A DNA stretch of 8,062 bases from an uncultured bacterium (lineage in GTDB: Bacteria > Patescibacteria > Paceibacteria > UBA9973 > Zambryskibacteraceae). Below, in pieces: positions 1 to 4,549 of this stretch. The notes under the pieces are model-generated. The model saw nothing but the letters and a program-made list of their open reading frames with translations. It was not told the DNA's origin and did no database searches. Location: contig CAIXDB010000031.1 of assembly GCA_903918125.1 (NCBI GenBank), positions 1 through 8,062 on the forward strand. Direction: 5' to 3'. Positions within the stretch are counted from its first letter, which is position 1; every line of letters starts with the position of its first letter. The position numbers and the translations under genes are program-made.

Positions 1-4
1 CACA

Positions 5-144
5 GGAGTTTAGAAAACAACAGCTTTCGAGTGAGGGGCACTCGAGAAAGCGCATTGTTTTCTTGAACTCCGAGCGAGAAGAAAAATCGTACCAACGATT
101 TATTCTGGTGACGGAAAAGCAATTTCTTCTCGAGATTTTGTCTC
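5..144. other. Gene-free structured region: two large stem-loops
   Basis: No ORF of note lies here. Bases 5-20 (GGAGTT...AAACAA) pair with 55-71, with one bulged T at 63. The same hairpin continues inward, 23-33 pairing with 39-51 around a 2-nt bulge, and is capped by AGGGG (34-38). A second perfect 10-bp stem, 75-84 (CGAGAAGAAA) with 123-132, encloses a small hairpin 85-90/95-100 (AATCGT/ACGATT). It is followed by a weak GAGA/TCTC hairpin and AATTTT around 132-149. This could be the 3' end of a structured RNA or a terminator of a gene left of the window. I do not recognise tmRNA, RNase P, SRP or 6S signatures. The folding is seen in the sequence; any function is unknown. Confidence 0.5.
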
Positions 145-170
145 AATTTTACCCTCAAACCCTGTGGAAA

Positions 171-197
171 ACTCGTGCTTGACTTTGTGGCACGAGT
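171..197. promoter_or_regulatory. Inverted repeat around the -35 box (candidate operator)
   Basis: ACTCGTGC (171-178) and GCACGAGT (190-197) are perfect 8-base inverted repeats with an 11-base spacer. The -35 hexamer TTGACT (179-184) lies in that spacer, so a bound dimeric repressor would block RNA polymerase. There is no T-run, so it is not a terminator. No candidate regulator gene is identifiable in the window. The dyad is observed; the operator role is inferred. Confidence 0.45.
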
Positions 198-207
198 AGA
201 GTATACT
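179..207 (+). promoter_or_regulatory. Sigma70-type promoter of the RRM gene
   Basis: TTGACT (179-184), a 17-base spacer and TATACT (202-207) give near-consensus -35 and -10 elements. Transcription would start near 214 and leave a leader of about 93 nt before the ATG at 307. It is one of the best promoters in the window and suggests strong expression of the RNA-binding protein. Confidence 0.75.
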
Positions 208-262
208 TACCCCACTGTAAGCATCTCGCACGTTTCAAGCGCAAGTGAGAAAAAGAAGAGAG

Positions 263-296
263 CTCGTCGCCTTACACAATTAAAATAAAGACGAGG
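263..296 (+). promoter_or_regulatory. Leader hairpin pairing with the SD of the RRM gene
   Basis: CTCGTC (263-268) can pair with GACGAG (290-295) across an A/T-rich 21-base loop. The SD-like GAGG (293-296), 10 bases before the ATG, overlaps the 3' arm, so the stem would partly hide the ribosome binding site. This is compatible with temperature- or protein-dependent control of a cold-shock-type RNA-binding protein, but that role is inference; the stem is only 6 bp. Confidence 0.35.
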
Positions 297-306
297 ACAA
301 ATAAGT

Positions 307-636
307 ATGGCAAAGAAGTTATACGTTGGTGGCATTTCTTACTCGACAAACGACGCAGGTCTCAAAGAGGCTTTCGCACAATGCGGTGAAGTGACATCGG
401 CAACTATTATCATGGACAGAATGACAGGCCGATCAAAAGGATTCGGTTTCGTCGAAATGGCTAACGACGCGGACGCTGATGCGGCTATCGCAAAGTGGAA
501 CGGTCAGGAGCTTGACGGACGAAAATTGACTGTCAACGAAGCCCGACCGATGGAACCACGTGCTCCACGAGAAGGCGGTTCACGAGGCGGCTACGGCAAC
601 AGTGCCGGTGGCGACCGAGGTGGCCGAACATGGTAA
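307..636 (+). CDS. RRM-domain RNA-binding protein with Gly/Arg-rich tail
   Basis: A 109-residue single-RRM protein that should bind single-stranded RNA in the cytoplasm. RNP2 is LYVGGI (residues 5-10) and RNP1 is KGFGFVEM (44-51). Tyr6, Phe46 and Phe48 occupy the usual base-stacking positions. The RRM covers about residues 4-80. The remaining tail is rich in Gly and Arg (GGSRGGYG, GGDRGG), like the RGG tails of cyanobacterial Rbp proteins and of other small bacterial RRM proteins. The ATG at 307 is preceded by GAGGA and fits the domain start. The gene is monocistronic by layout, with a strong promoter at 179-207 and a terminator at 657-690. Bacterial members of this family are often cold-induced, with roles in RNA chaperoning; that role is inferred here, not shown. 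Confidence 0.9.
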   Translation: MAKKLYVGGISYSTNDAGLKEAFAQCGEVTSATIIMDRMTGRSKGFGFVEMANDADADAAIAKWNGQELDGRKLTVNEARPMEPRAPREGGSRGGYGNSAGGDRGGRTW

Positions 637-656
637 TTTTGTAAGTAATTCTCACA

Positions 657-690
657 AACAAAAAATCGCTCGCAAGGGCGGTTTTTTGTT
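657..690 (+). terminator. Intrinsic terminator after the RRM gene
   Basis: A 15-bp stem (657-671 with 676-690, two G-U wobbles) is closed by a GCAA tetraloop (672-675). Its 3' arm contains a T6 run (682-687) followed by GTT. The 5' arm has a matching A-run, so the element could also act in reverse. It lies 20 bases after the stop codon and only 2 bases before the -10 of the next gene. Confidence 0.85.
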
Positions 691-692
691 GC

Positions 693-698
693 TACAAT
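693..698 (+). promoter_or_regulatory. -10 element for a leaderless DUF192 mRNA
   Basis: TACAAT (693-698) lies 6 bases before the ATG at 705. With normal -10 to +1 spacing, transcription would begin at or next to the start codon. There is no SD. The expected -35 site (about 670-675) falls in the preceding terminator hairpin and matches consensus poorly. Confidence 0.5.
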
Positions 699-704
699 AG
701 TGAC

Positions 705-1157
705 ATGGCAAAACAAGTTGGAATTTTTCTCGGTGTGGTGCTTGTGCTCATTATCGCGGTGGCGGTGTACGCGTACCAGATGTATCACGCAATGACATCG
801 GTTATTGTCAACGGCCAGGTTATTACCGTGCAAATCGCCAACACGGACGCCGAGCGCACGCAGGGTTTGTCCGGCCACGCGCCACTCGCCGATGACAACG
901 GAATGTTTTTTGTGTTTCCGACTTCCGGTAATTACGGTTTTTGGATGAAAGACATGACATTTCCAATCGACATTATTTGGGTCAACAGTCAGATGCAGGT
1001 TGTGCACGTCGAGCCCTCGCTCACGCCCGCGACCTACCCGACAGTTTTTTACCCCGATGCCGACTCGCTCTATGTACTCGAAGTCCCGGCCGGCACCGTG
1101 TCACGTTTGAACATCACTGTCGGCGACACCGTGCAGTTCGACGCCAAGACATTGTAG
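705..1157 (+). CDS. Membrane-anchored DUF192 family protein
   Basis: A 150-residue protein with one N-terminal hydrophobic segment (about residues 6-24), probably an uncleaved anchor placing the rest outside the membrane. The DUF192 domain covers about residues 37-147. Recognisable family features are ER..GL (50-55), GMFFVF (66-71), FWMKD (79-83), PIDIIW (87-92) and a late YVLEVPAG segment. DUF192 is a small beta-rich fold of unknown biochemical role, widespread in bacteria and archaea and often exported. The gene has no SD, and its -10 box sits against the ATG, so a leaderless mRNA is likely. The helicase starts 31 bases downstream and has its own -10-like sequence. The family call is firm; no function is claimed. 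Confidence 0.87.
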   Translation: MAKQVGIFLGVVLVLIIAVAVYAYQMYHAMTSVIVNGQVITVQIANTDAERTQGLSGHAPLADDNGMFFVFPTSGNYGFWMKDMTFPIDIIWVNSQMQVVHVEPSLTPATYPTVFYPDADSLYVLEVPAGTVSRLNITVGDTVQFDAKTL

Positions 1158-1178
1158 GAAATATGTACCTGGTACTAT
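1152..1178 (+). promoter_or_regulatory. Possible promoter directly before the helicase start
   Basis: TACTAT (1173-1178), or the overlapping TATTTA (1176-1181), sits about 7-16 bases before the ATG at 1189, with a weak TTGTAG (1152-1157) upstream. The predicted start of transcription is within about 4 bases of the ATG. There is no SD. Read-through from the DUF192 gene is also possible, since no terminator separates them. Confidence 0.35.
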
Positions 1179-1188
1179 TTATTTTTCC

Positions 1189-2925
1189 ATGACACAAGCC
1201 GAAGCACTCGACATATTGAAGATGGGCAAAAATGTTTTTTTGACCGGACCGGCCGGAAGCGGGAAGACGTATGTGCTAAATGAATACGTGAATTATCTGC
1301 GCAGTCACGCAGTCGAAGTTGCCGTGACTGCATCGACCGGCATTGCCGCGACACACCTCGGCGGGATGACCATTCACTCGTGGTCTGGGCTGGGGATTCG
1401 TGACCGGCTGACCGACTACGACATCGAGGATTTGATGGACCGGCAATATCTTTTTAAGCGATTTGAGCGAACGAAAGTGTTGATTATCGACGAAGTTTCG
1501 ATGCTGCATCATTTTCGGCTCGATATGATCGAGTGGATTTGCCGGCAGTTCAAGCGAAGCGAACGACCGTTTGGCGGGATGCAGGTTATCGTGTCGGGCG
1601 ACTTTTTTCAGTTGCCGCCGGTATCGCGTGGAACACAGTCACAGTCCGAGTTCGCATACAAAGCCGAGTCGTGGACGCGGTCTGGGTTCACCGTGTGCTA
1701 TCTTTCCGAACAACATCGACAAAAAGACAATGAATATTTAAATATTTTAAATGAGATTCGGCGGAACAGCGTCAGCGAAAAAACGCATGCGTTGCTTGCC
1801 AGTCGGATGAACAAAGATCCCGAGTCCGGTGCGGTGCCGACCAAAGTGTTCACACACAACATCGATGTGGATGTCATAAACAACAAACACCTTGATTTAA
1901 TTTCCGGAAAGTCAAAACAATATGTCATGGTGACAAAAGGACGCGGAATGCTGGCGGAAACGTTGAAAAAAAGTTGCCTGTCGCCGGAAGTGTTGACACT
2001 GAAAGTCGGCGCGCGGGTGATGTTTACAAAAAATCAAATGACCATGACCGAAGGCGAGCCGAGGTATGTCAACGGCACGCTCGGCGTGGTGGAAAGTTTC
2101 AACTCGTACGGCGACCCGGTGGTGAAAACTGTTTCTGGACACACATTCGACGTGCAACCGGCGTCGTGGAAAATCGACGAGGAAGGGAAAACCAAAGCGG
2201 AAATTTCACAGTTGCCTCTGCGCTTGGCGTGGGCCATAACCGTGCACAAAAGTCAGGGAATGTCGCTCGATGCGATGGAGGTGGACTTGTCGAAGTCGTT
2301 CGTTGCCGGCATGGGATATGTGGCGCTGTCCCGTGTGCGCTCGCTTGCGGGAATGAAACTGCTTGGACTGAATGATATGGCACTTCGCGTCGATGCCGAA
2401 GTGTACGAACGCGACTTGGAATTTCAAAAATTGTCGGACACTGCCGTAGCACGGCTGGCAGACATGTCTCGCGCGGAAATTTCCGCCGAACAAAAATCCT
2501 GGATGAAAAAAATCGAGCCCGAGGAAAAGATAAAAATAAAAATTTTAAGAAAAAGACAACCGCTGGAAGCGAGCAGTGGTCGCATGACCAAAAAGAAGGA
2601 ACAAAAGAAATCAACGGAAGAGCTCACCGAGGAATTTCTGCGTGACGGCGTGCCACTCGAAGAAATCGCAGGCAAAAGGGGATTGAAACAGGAAACAATC
2701 GTCTCGCATATCGAAACCTTGCTCGCGGAAAAGCCCGACACTTGCCCGTCCATCGCCTACCTCCGCCAGGAATTCAAACGCGGCGAACTCGACACAATCC
2801 TTGAAGCCTTCGCAAAGGCCAAAACAAAAATCCTCGCACCCGTTTTCAACATCCTCACAAAACAGAAAAAATCTCCCACATACCTAAAAATCCGCCTCGC
2901 CCGGCTATTCCTCGACAACCGCTGA
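1189..2925 (+). CDS. PIF1-like superfamily 1 DNA helicase with C-terminal HTH extension
   Basis: A 578-residue ATP-dependent helicase of the PIF1/RecD-like SF1B group, expected to unwind DNA 5'-3' in replication or repair. Walker A is GPAGSGKT (20-27), motif Ia is TASTGIAAT (47-55), Walker B is VLIIDEVSML (97-106), motif III is VSGDFFQLPPV (135-145) and the LSEQHRQ motif is at 172-178 with Arg177. The C-terminal RecA-like domain has VHKSQG (352-357) and the motif VI sequence VALSR (378-382). All core motifs are intact. From about residue 420 a charged linker (roughly 425-475, Lys/Glu-rich) leads to a helix-turn-helix-like segment: EELTEEFLRDG, LEEIAGKRGL, ETIVSHIETLL (about 476-515). This resembles the HTH_40 domain seen at the C-terminus of some RecQ and PIF1 relatives. 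There is no SD. Its linker contains one copy of a 42-bp repeat whose partner overlaps the hicB promoter. Confidence 0.92.
   Translation: MTQAEALDILKMGKNVFLTGPAGSGKTYVLNEYVNYLRSHAVEVAVTASTGIAATHLGGMTIHSWSGLGIRDRLTDYDIEDLMDRQYLFKRFERTKVLIIDEVSMLHHFRLDMIEWICRQFKRSERPFGGMQVIVSGDFFQLPPVSRGTQSQSEFAYKAESWTRSGFTVCYLSEQHRQKDNEYLNILNEIRRNSVSEKTHALLASRMNKDPESGAVPTKVFTHNIDVDVINNKHLDLISGKSKQYVMVTKGRGMLAETLKKSCLSPEVLTLKVGARVMFTKNQMTMTEGEPRYVNGTLGVVESFNSYGDPVVKTVSGHTFDVQPASWKIDEEGKTKAEISQLPLRLAWAITVHKSQGMSLDAMEVDLSKSFVAGMGYVALSRVRSLAGMKLLGLNDMALRVDAEVYERDLEFQKLSDTAVARLADMSRAEISAEQKSWMKKIEPEEKIKIKILRKRQPLEASSGRMTKKKEQKKSTEELTEEFLRDGVPLEEIAGKRGLKQETIVSHIETLLAEKPDTCPSIAYLRQEFKRGELDTILEAFAKAKTKILAPVFNILTKQKKSPTYLKIRLARLFLDNR
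2555..2596 (+). repeat. 42-bp imperfect direct repeat, copy 1 (inside helicase linker)
   Basis: This copy shares 37 of 42 bases with 2914-2955; all five differences are transitions. In this copy the sequence is translated as part of the Lys-rich linker (around QPLEASSGRMTK). It contains the palindrome TGGTC-gcat-GACCA (2577-2590). Confidence 0.7.
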
Positions 2926-2955
2926 AAGCGAGCGGTGGTCGTATGACCAAGAGGA
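2914..2955 (+). repeat. 42-bp imperfect direct repeat, copy 2 (helicase stop to hicB promoter)
   Basis: This copy carries the final codons and stop of the helicase in a different frame from copy 1, then the palindrome TGGTC-gtat-GACCA (2936-2949) and the -35 region of hicB. The two copies flank the segment encoding the HTH extension. The repeat is directly visible; a duplication origin is inferred. Confidence 0.7.
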
Positions 2956-2970
2956 TTAATATGGTATACT
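2936..2970 (+). promoter_or_regulatory. hicBA promoter with overlapping palindrome
   Basis: TATACT (2965-2970) is a near-consensus -10, with a weaker ATGACC (2943-2948) 16 bases upstream as -35. The 14-base palindrome TGGTC-N4-GACCA (2936-2949) covers that -35 and is a candidate operator. Transcription would begin near 2977, one or two bases before the ATG at 2979, giving an essentially leaderless mRNA. Confidence 0.5.
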
Positions 2971-2978
2971 GTGTAGAT

Positions 2979-3236
2979 ATGAAAATGGACAAGAATAAAA
3001 ACCTCATATTCTCTATTGTTGTCGAAAAAGATTCCGACGGCTATTTTGCCGAGTGCCGGGAATTGCAAGGGTGTTACGCACAAGGCACAACATACGAAGA
3101 AGCTGTCAAAAATATAAAAGAAGTGATTGAACTTCATATCGAAGACCGTGTTGAACGTGGGGATTTGCGAATCACTCCTCCGGAACAAATTTCTTTAACC
3201 ACATTTTCTCTTGCTGTTCCATGTCATGTCGCCTAG
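2979..3236 (+). CDS. HicB-like antitoxin, single domain
   Basis: An 85-residue protein of the HicB (UPF0150) family, the antitoxin that binds and blocks the HicA RNase. The family signature is a beta-strand (LIFSIVVEKD, 9-18) followed by DGYFAECRELQGCYAQGTT (20-38) and the helix YEEAVKNIKEVIELHIED (39-56). After about residue 70 there is only a short tail, with no ribbon-helix-helix or HTH DNA-binding domain as in full-length HicB, so autoregulation by HicB itself is not obvious. ATG codons at 2943 and 2961 are in frame, but both would put the TATACT promoter inside the coding region. The start at 2979 also begins close to the domain; 2985 is another option. The stop overlaps the start of hicA by 11 bases. 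Confidence 0.85.
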   Translation: MKMDKNKNLIFSIVVEKDSDGYFAECRELQGCYAQGTTYEEAVKNIKEVIELHIEDRVERGDLRITPPEQISLTTFSLAVPCHVA

Positions 3237-3435
3237 ACAAACACCAAAAAATGCCAAACAACTTATCATTCTGGCAGAAAAAGCAGGATTTGAATTTTCC
3301 AGACAAAAAGGTTCGCACATGATTTTCTATCATCCAAAAGGTGTGCGACTAACAATCCCAAACCACGGTACAAAAGTACTTCATCCGAAAATAATAAAAA
3401 GTGTGCTGAAAGATATCGAAAGCGTAACTGGTTGA
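3226..3435 (+). CDS. HicA-like mRNA interferase toxin
   Basis: A 69-residue HicA (YcfA/YncN-type) protein with a double-stranded-RNA-binding-like fold that cleaves mRNA during translation. The hallmark sequence is GFEFSRQKGSHMIFYHPKG (21-39) with the catalytic His at residue 31 (KGSH). Then come the strand LTIPNHG (42-48) and the C-terminal helix of TKVLHPKIIKSVLKDI (49-64). The protein is full length and its catalytic His is present, so it is probably active. The ATG at 3226 lies inside the end of hicB (11-base overlap) and suggests translational coupling. A TTG at 3211 is an alternative start but has no SD and would add residues the family does not need. Order is antitoxin then toxin. Confidence 0.88.
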   Translation: MSPRQTPKNAKQLIILAEKAGFEFSRQKGSHMIFYHPKGVRLTIPNHGTKVLHPKIIKSVLKDIESVTG

Positions 3436-3459
3436 CACCTCGGCGAGTTGGTGTAGTGT
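3432..3459 (+). promoter_or_regulatory. Promoter of the receiver-like gene
   Basis: A perfect TTGACA (3432-3437) overlaps the hicA stop codon. TAGTGT (3454-3459) lies 16 bases downstream. Transcription would start near 3466, just before the SD. The -10 is only a 4/6 match, so strength is uncertain. Confidence 0.45.
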
Positions 3460-3477
3460 GATGTGTGGAGGCCAAAA

Positions 3478-3927
3478 ATGGCAGGAGAAAGAACCGAGAT
3501 ATTGCTTTTAGGTCATGATATTCTGGATTCAGTCTGGATTGCTGAACAATTGTGGTCTGCTTATTCTGGAAGTATCGCTATTGAAAGGATTCAAACAGAA
3601 GATTTATTTCTTCAGTCACTTCCGCGCATTGTGTGTCACCCCCCGCATGTAATAATCAGTGAGGTTGTTATCGGGTGGACACTTAGTCGGACAAGTCCCG
3701 AACCTGAAGGGTACGAAGCTCGTCACGGAATGTATGGCGCAGGCTTCGAGTGTCGTAAACGACTTCTCGAACAAAAGTTTGCAGGCAAAGCACCAGAATG
3801 GATTTTCTTTACAGGATATGATCTGGAAAATTTTACAGAGATAACAGATGTACCATTTGTCCAGAAACTAATCACTTCGATTCCAAAACTAATCAAGTTG
3901 ATTGATGCAACGAGGTCCCGCGAATAG
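3478..3927 (+). CDS. Degenerate CheY-like receiver-domain protein
   Basis: A 149-residue soluble protein that follows the receiver-domain pattern of response regulators but lacks an output domain. Strand 1 is EILLLGHD (7-14), where only Asp14 of the usual acidic cluster remains. Strand 3 is PPHVIISEVVIG (55-66), with Glu62 at the place of the phosphorylated Asp. A longer than usual loop follows (about 66-88), then GFECRKRLLE (89-98), strand 4 WIFFTG (108-113) with the conserved Thr112, and VPFVQKLI (125-132) with the conserved Lys130. Glu at the acceptor site often mimics the phosphorylated state, so it may be constitutively active or phosphorylation-independent. The start at 3478 has GGAGG six bases upstream, the clearest SD in the window; an ATG at 3463 would swallow that SD. 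The family assignment rests on pattern only and is moderate. Confidence 0.55.
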   Translation: MAGERTEILLLGHDILDSVWIAEQLWSAYSGSIAIERIQTEDLFLQSLPRIVCHPPHVIISEVVIGWTLSRTSPEPEGYEARHGMYGAGFECRKRLLEQKFAGKAPEWIFFTGYDLENFTEITDVPFVQKLITSIPKLIKLIDATRSRE

Positions 3928-3939
3928 CGGGGCCGTTTT
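3914..3939 (+). terminator. Intrinsic terminator overlapping the end of the receiver-like gene
   Basis: GGTCCCGC (3914-3921) pairs with GCGGGGCC (3927-3934) through one G-U wobble around the loop GAATA, followed by G and TTTT. The stop codon TAG (3925-3927) lies in the loop and arm. The T-run is short, so termination may be partial. Confidence 0.65.
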
Positions 3940-3972
3940 ATATCTGAAAATTGAATTTCAAAATCACCACTA

Positions 3973-4142
3973 AAAATCTCGCCGAGCATACTCATTTTCG
4001 GAGACTCCGCAGACCGCGAGCATGGTCTTGTCAACGACCCGGTGCAACACGGGCTCATTGACAAGTCGCGGTCGAGGACAGGAGTGAGTCCTGCGCTGGC
4101 AGGACGAGCGTATCCGAAAATGAGTGTGCTCAGTGAGATTTT
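3973..4142. other. 170-nt element closed by a 30-bp inverted repeat with nested hairpins
   Basis: AAAATCTC (3973-3980) pairs with GAGATTTT (4135-4142). A 3x3 internal loop follows, then a 19-bp arm 3984-4002 pairs with 4113-4131 with one G-U wobble. Inside are GACCGCGA (4012-4019) with TCGCGGTC (4066-4073), CTTGTCAA (4027-4034) with TTGACAAG (4058-4065), CCCG/CGGG around 4042-4049, and GTCCTGC (4088-4094) with GCAGGAC (4099-4105). Earlier AGGAC (4075-4079) and CAGGA (4079-4083) can compete for the same GTCCTG, allowing alternative folds. Possible identities are a structured non-coding RNA, a non-autonomous mobile hairpin or repeat, or a regulatory leader. I recognise no known RNA family. The pairing is observed; the identity is open. 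Confidence 0.6.
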
Positions 4143-4248
4143 GAATGTTGTTTACCTGTGGATAACTTCGCTTGCATTTTGGTGGGGAATTCAACTGATT
4201 TTGGCGAGCTTCACACTATTTTCATCCATGTTTCTAGCCACATTCTGA
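4120..4248 (+). CDS. Doubtful small hydrophobic ORF
   Basis: An ATG in the right arm of the inverted repeat opens a 42-codon frame (MSVLSEIL...) that becomes strongly hydrophobic with several Trp and Phe residues, consistent with one or two membrane segments, and ends at TGA 4246-4248. There is no SD and no good promoter placed for it, and AT-rich non-coding DNA often reads as hydrophobic peptide. Listed as a possibility only. Confidence 0.15.
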   Translation: MSVLSEILNVVYLWITSLAFWWGIQLILASFTLFSSMFLATF

Positions 4249-4300
4249 TGAAACGAGTTGTACACAGCCACTGCTTGACAGCTGCTCGCAAATTTTGGAG
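4143..4300. other. Intergenic stretch without a supported gene
   Basis: Apart from the doubtful hydrophobic frame, this stretch shows a single perfect DnaA-box-like nonamer (TGTGGATAA, 4157-4165), a 7-bp inverted repeat TTTCATC/GATGAAA (4220-4226 and 4247-4253) and an isolated TTGACA (4275-4280) with no matching -10. No RNA gene is recognised. Confidence 0.4.
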
Positions 4301-4329
4301 TTGACAAGACGAATGGAGAGGAGTATCAT
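4301..4329 (+). promoter_or_regulatory. Upstream rpoB promoter
   Basis: TTGACA (4301-4306), exactly 17 bases, TATCAT (4324-4329): a consensus -35 and a 5/6 -10. The predicted start near 4336 gives rpoB a leader of about 214 nt that includes the terminator-like hairpin at 4444-4494. The spacing and match make this one of the two strongest promoters in the window. Confidence 0.65.
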
Positions 4330-4443
4330 GACACTTAACTTCACAGATTGAGTTACGGACGCATAATTGAAGGAAAGGAAAAATTATTGGTTGGTTAATT
4401 GATCCTACTATCTTGATTTCCGGAATTTGTTAGGACAACCGCA

Positions 4444-4494
4444 CACAAAATAATAAGCTCTTGGGGAAGAGCTCGTTTGCTTGTGATTTTTTTT
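4444..4494 (+). terminator. Terminator-like hairpin in the rpoB leader (possible attenuator)
   Basis: AGCTCTT (4456-4462) pairs perfectly with AAGAGCT (4467-4473) around GGGG. Outer pairs CACAA (4444-4448) with TTGTG (4481-4485) could bring the base of the stem close to the T8 run at 4487-4494. It stands between the upstream promoter and rpoB, so it either ends upstream transcription or attenuates rpoBC. The gap between the inner stem and the T-run weakens it as a classic terminator. Confidence 0.5.
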
Positions 4495-4532
4495 GGTTTT
4501 GTAAATGTATTTTTTAATAACGTTTTTCTTTT

Positions 4533-4549
4533 TATAAACATACTATTAT
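4533..4549 (+). promoter_or_regulatory. Possible -10 region directly before rpoB
   Basis: TATAAA (4533-4538), CATACT (4539-4544) and TACTAT (4541-4546) overlap just ahead of the ATG at 4550. CATACT would place the transcription start at the ATG. No -35 match is evident in the T-rich upstream tract, and the AT bias makes chance matches likely. There is no SD. Confidence 0.3.

Noticed and set aside
2943..2978. Upstream in-frame ATG (2943) as the hicB start
   Set aside because: It would place the TATACT promoter and operator-like palindrome inside the coding region and adds residues not needed by the domain.
3973..4142. Integron attC site or CRISPR repeat
   Set aside because: No GTTRRRY/RYYYAAC core pair at the ends, no integrase gene, and no regularly spaced direct repeats anywhere in the window.
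4157..4165. Perfect DnaA-box nonamer TGTGGATAA, with a near match at 163-171, as a replication origin
   Set aside because: Single isolated boxes occur by chance; there is no cluster, no AT-rich unwinding region next to it and no dnaA or dnaN nearby.
3723..4194. Minus-strand frames across the inverted repeat (with a PKMSMLGEIF-like stretch mirrored on the plus strand)
   Set aside because: The similarity of the two strands follows directly from the inverted repeat; there is no SD or domain, and one frame overlaps the receiver-like gene.
4328..4351. Seven-codon ORF (MTLNFTD) after a good SD-like GAGGAG, as an rpoB leader peptide
   Set aside because: Its ATG overlaps the TATCAT -10 of the 4301-4329 promoter, so it would not be in that transcript, and the peptide shows no run of regulatory codons.
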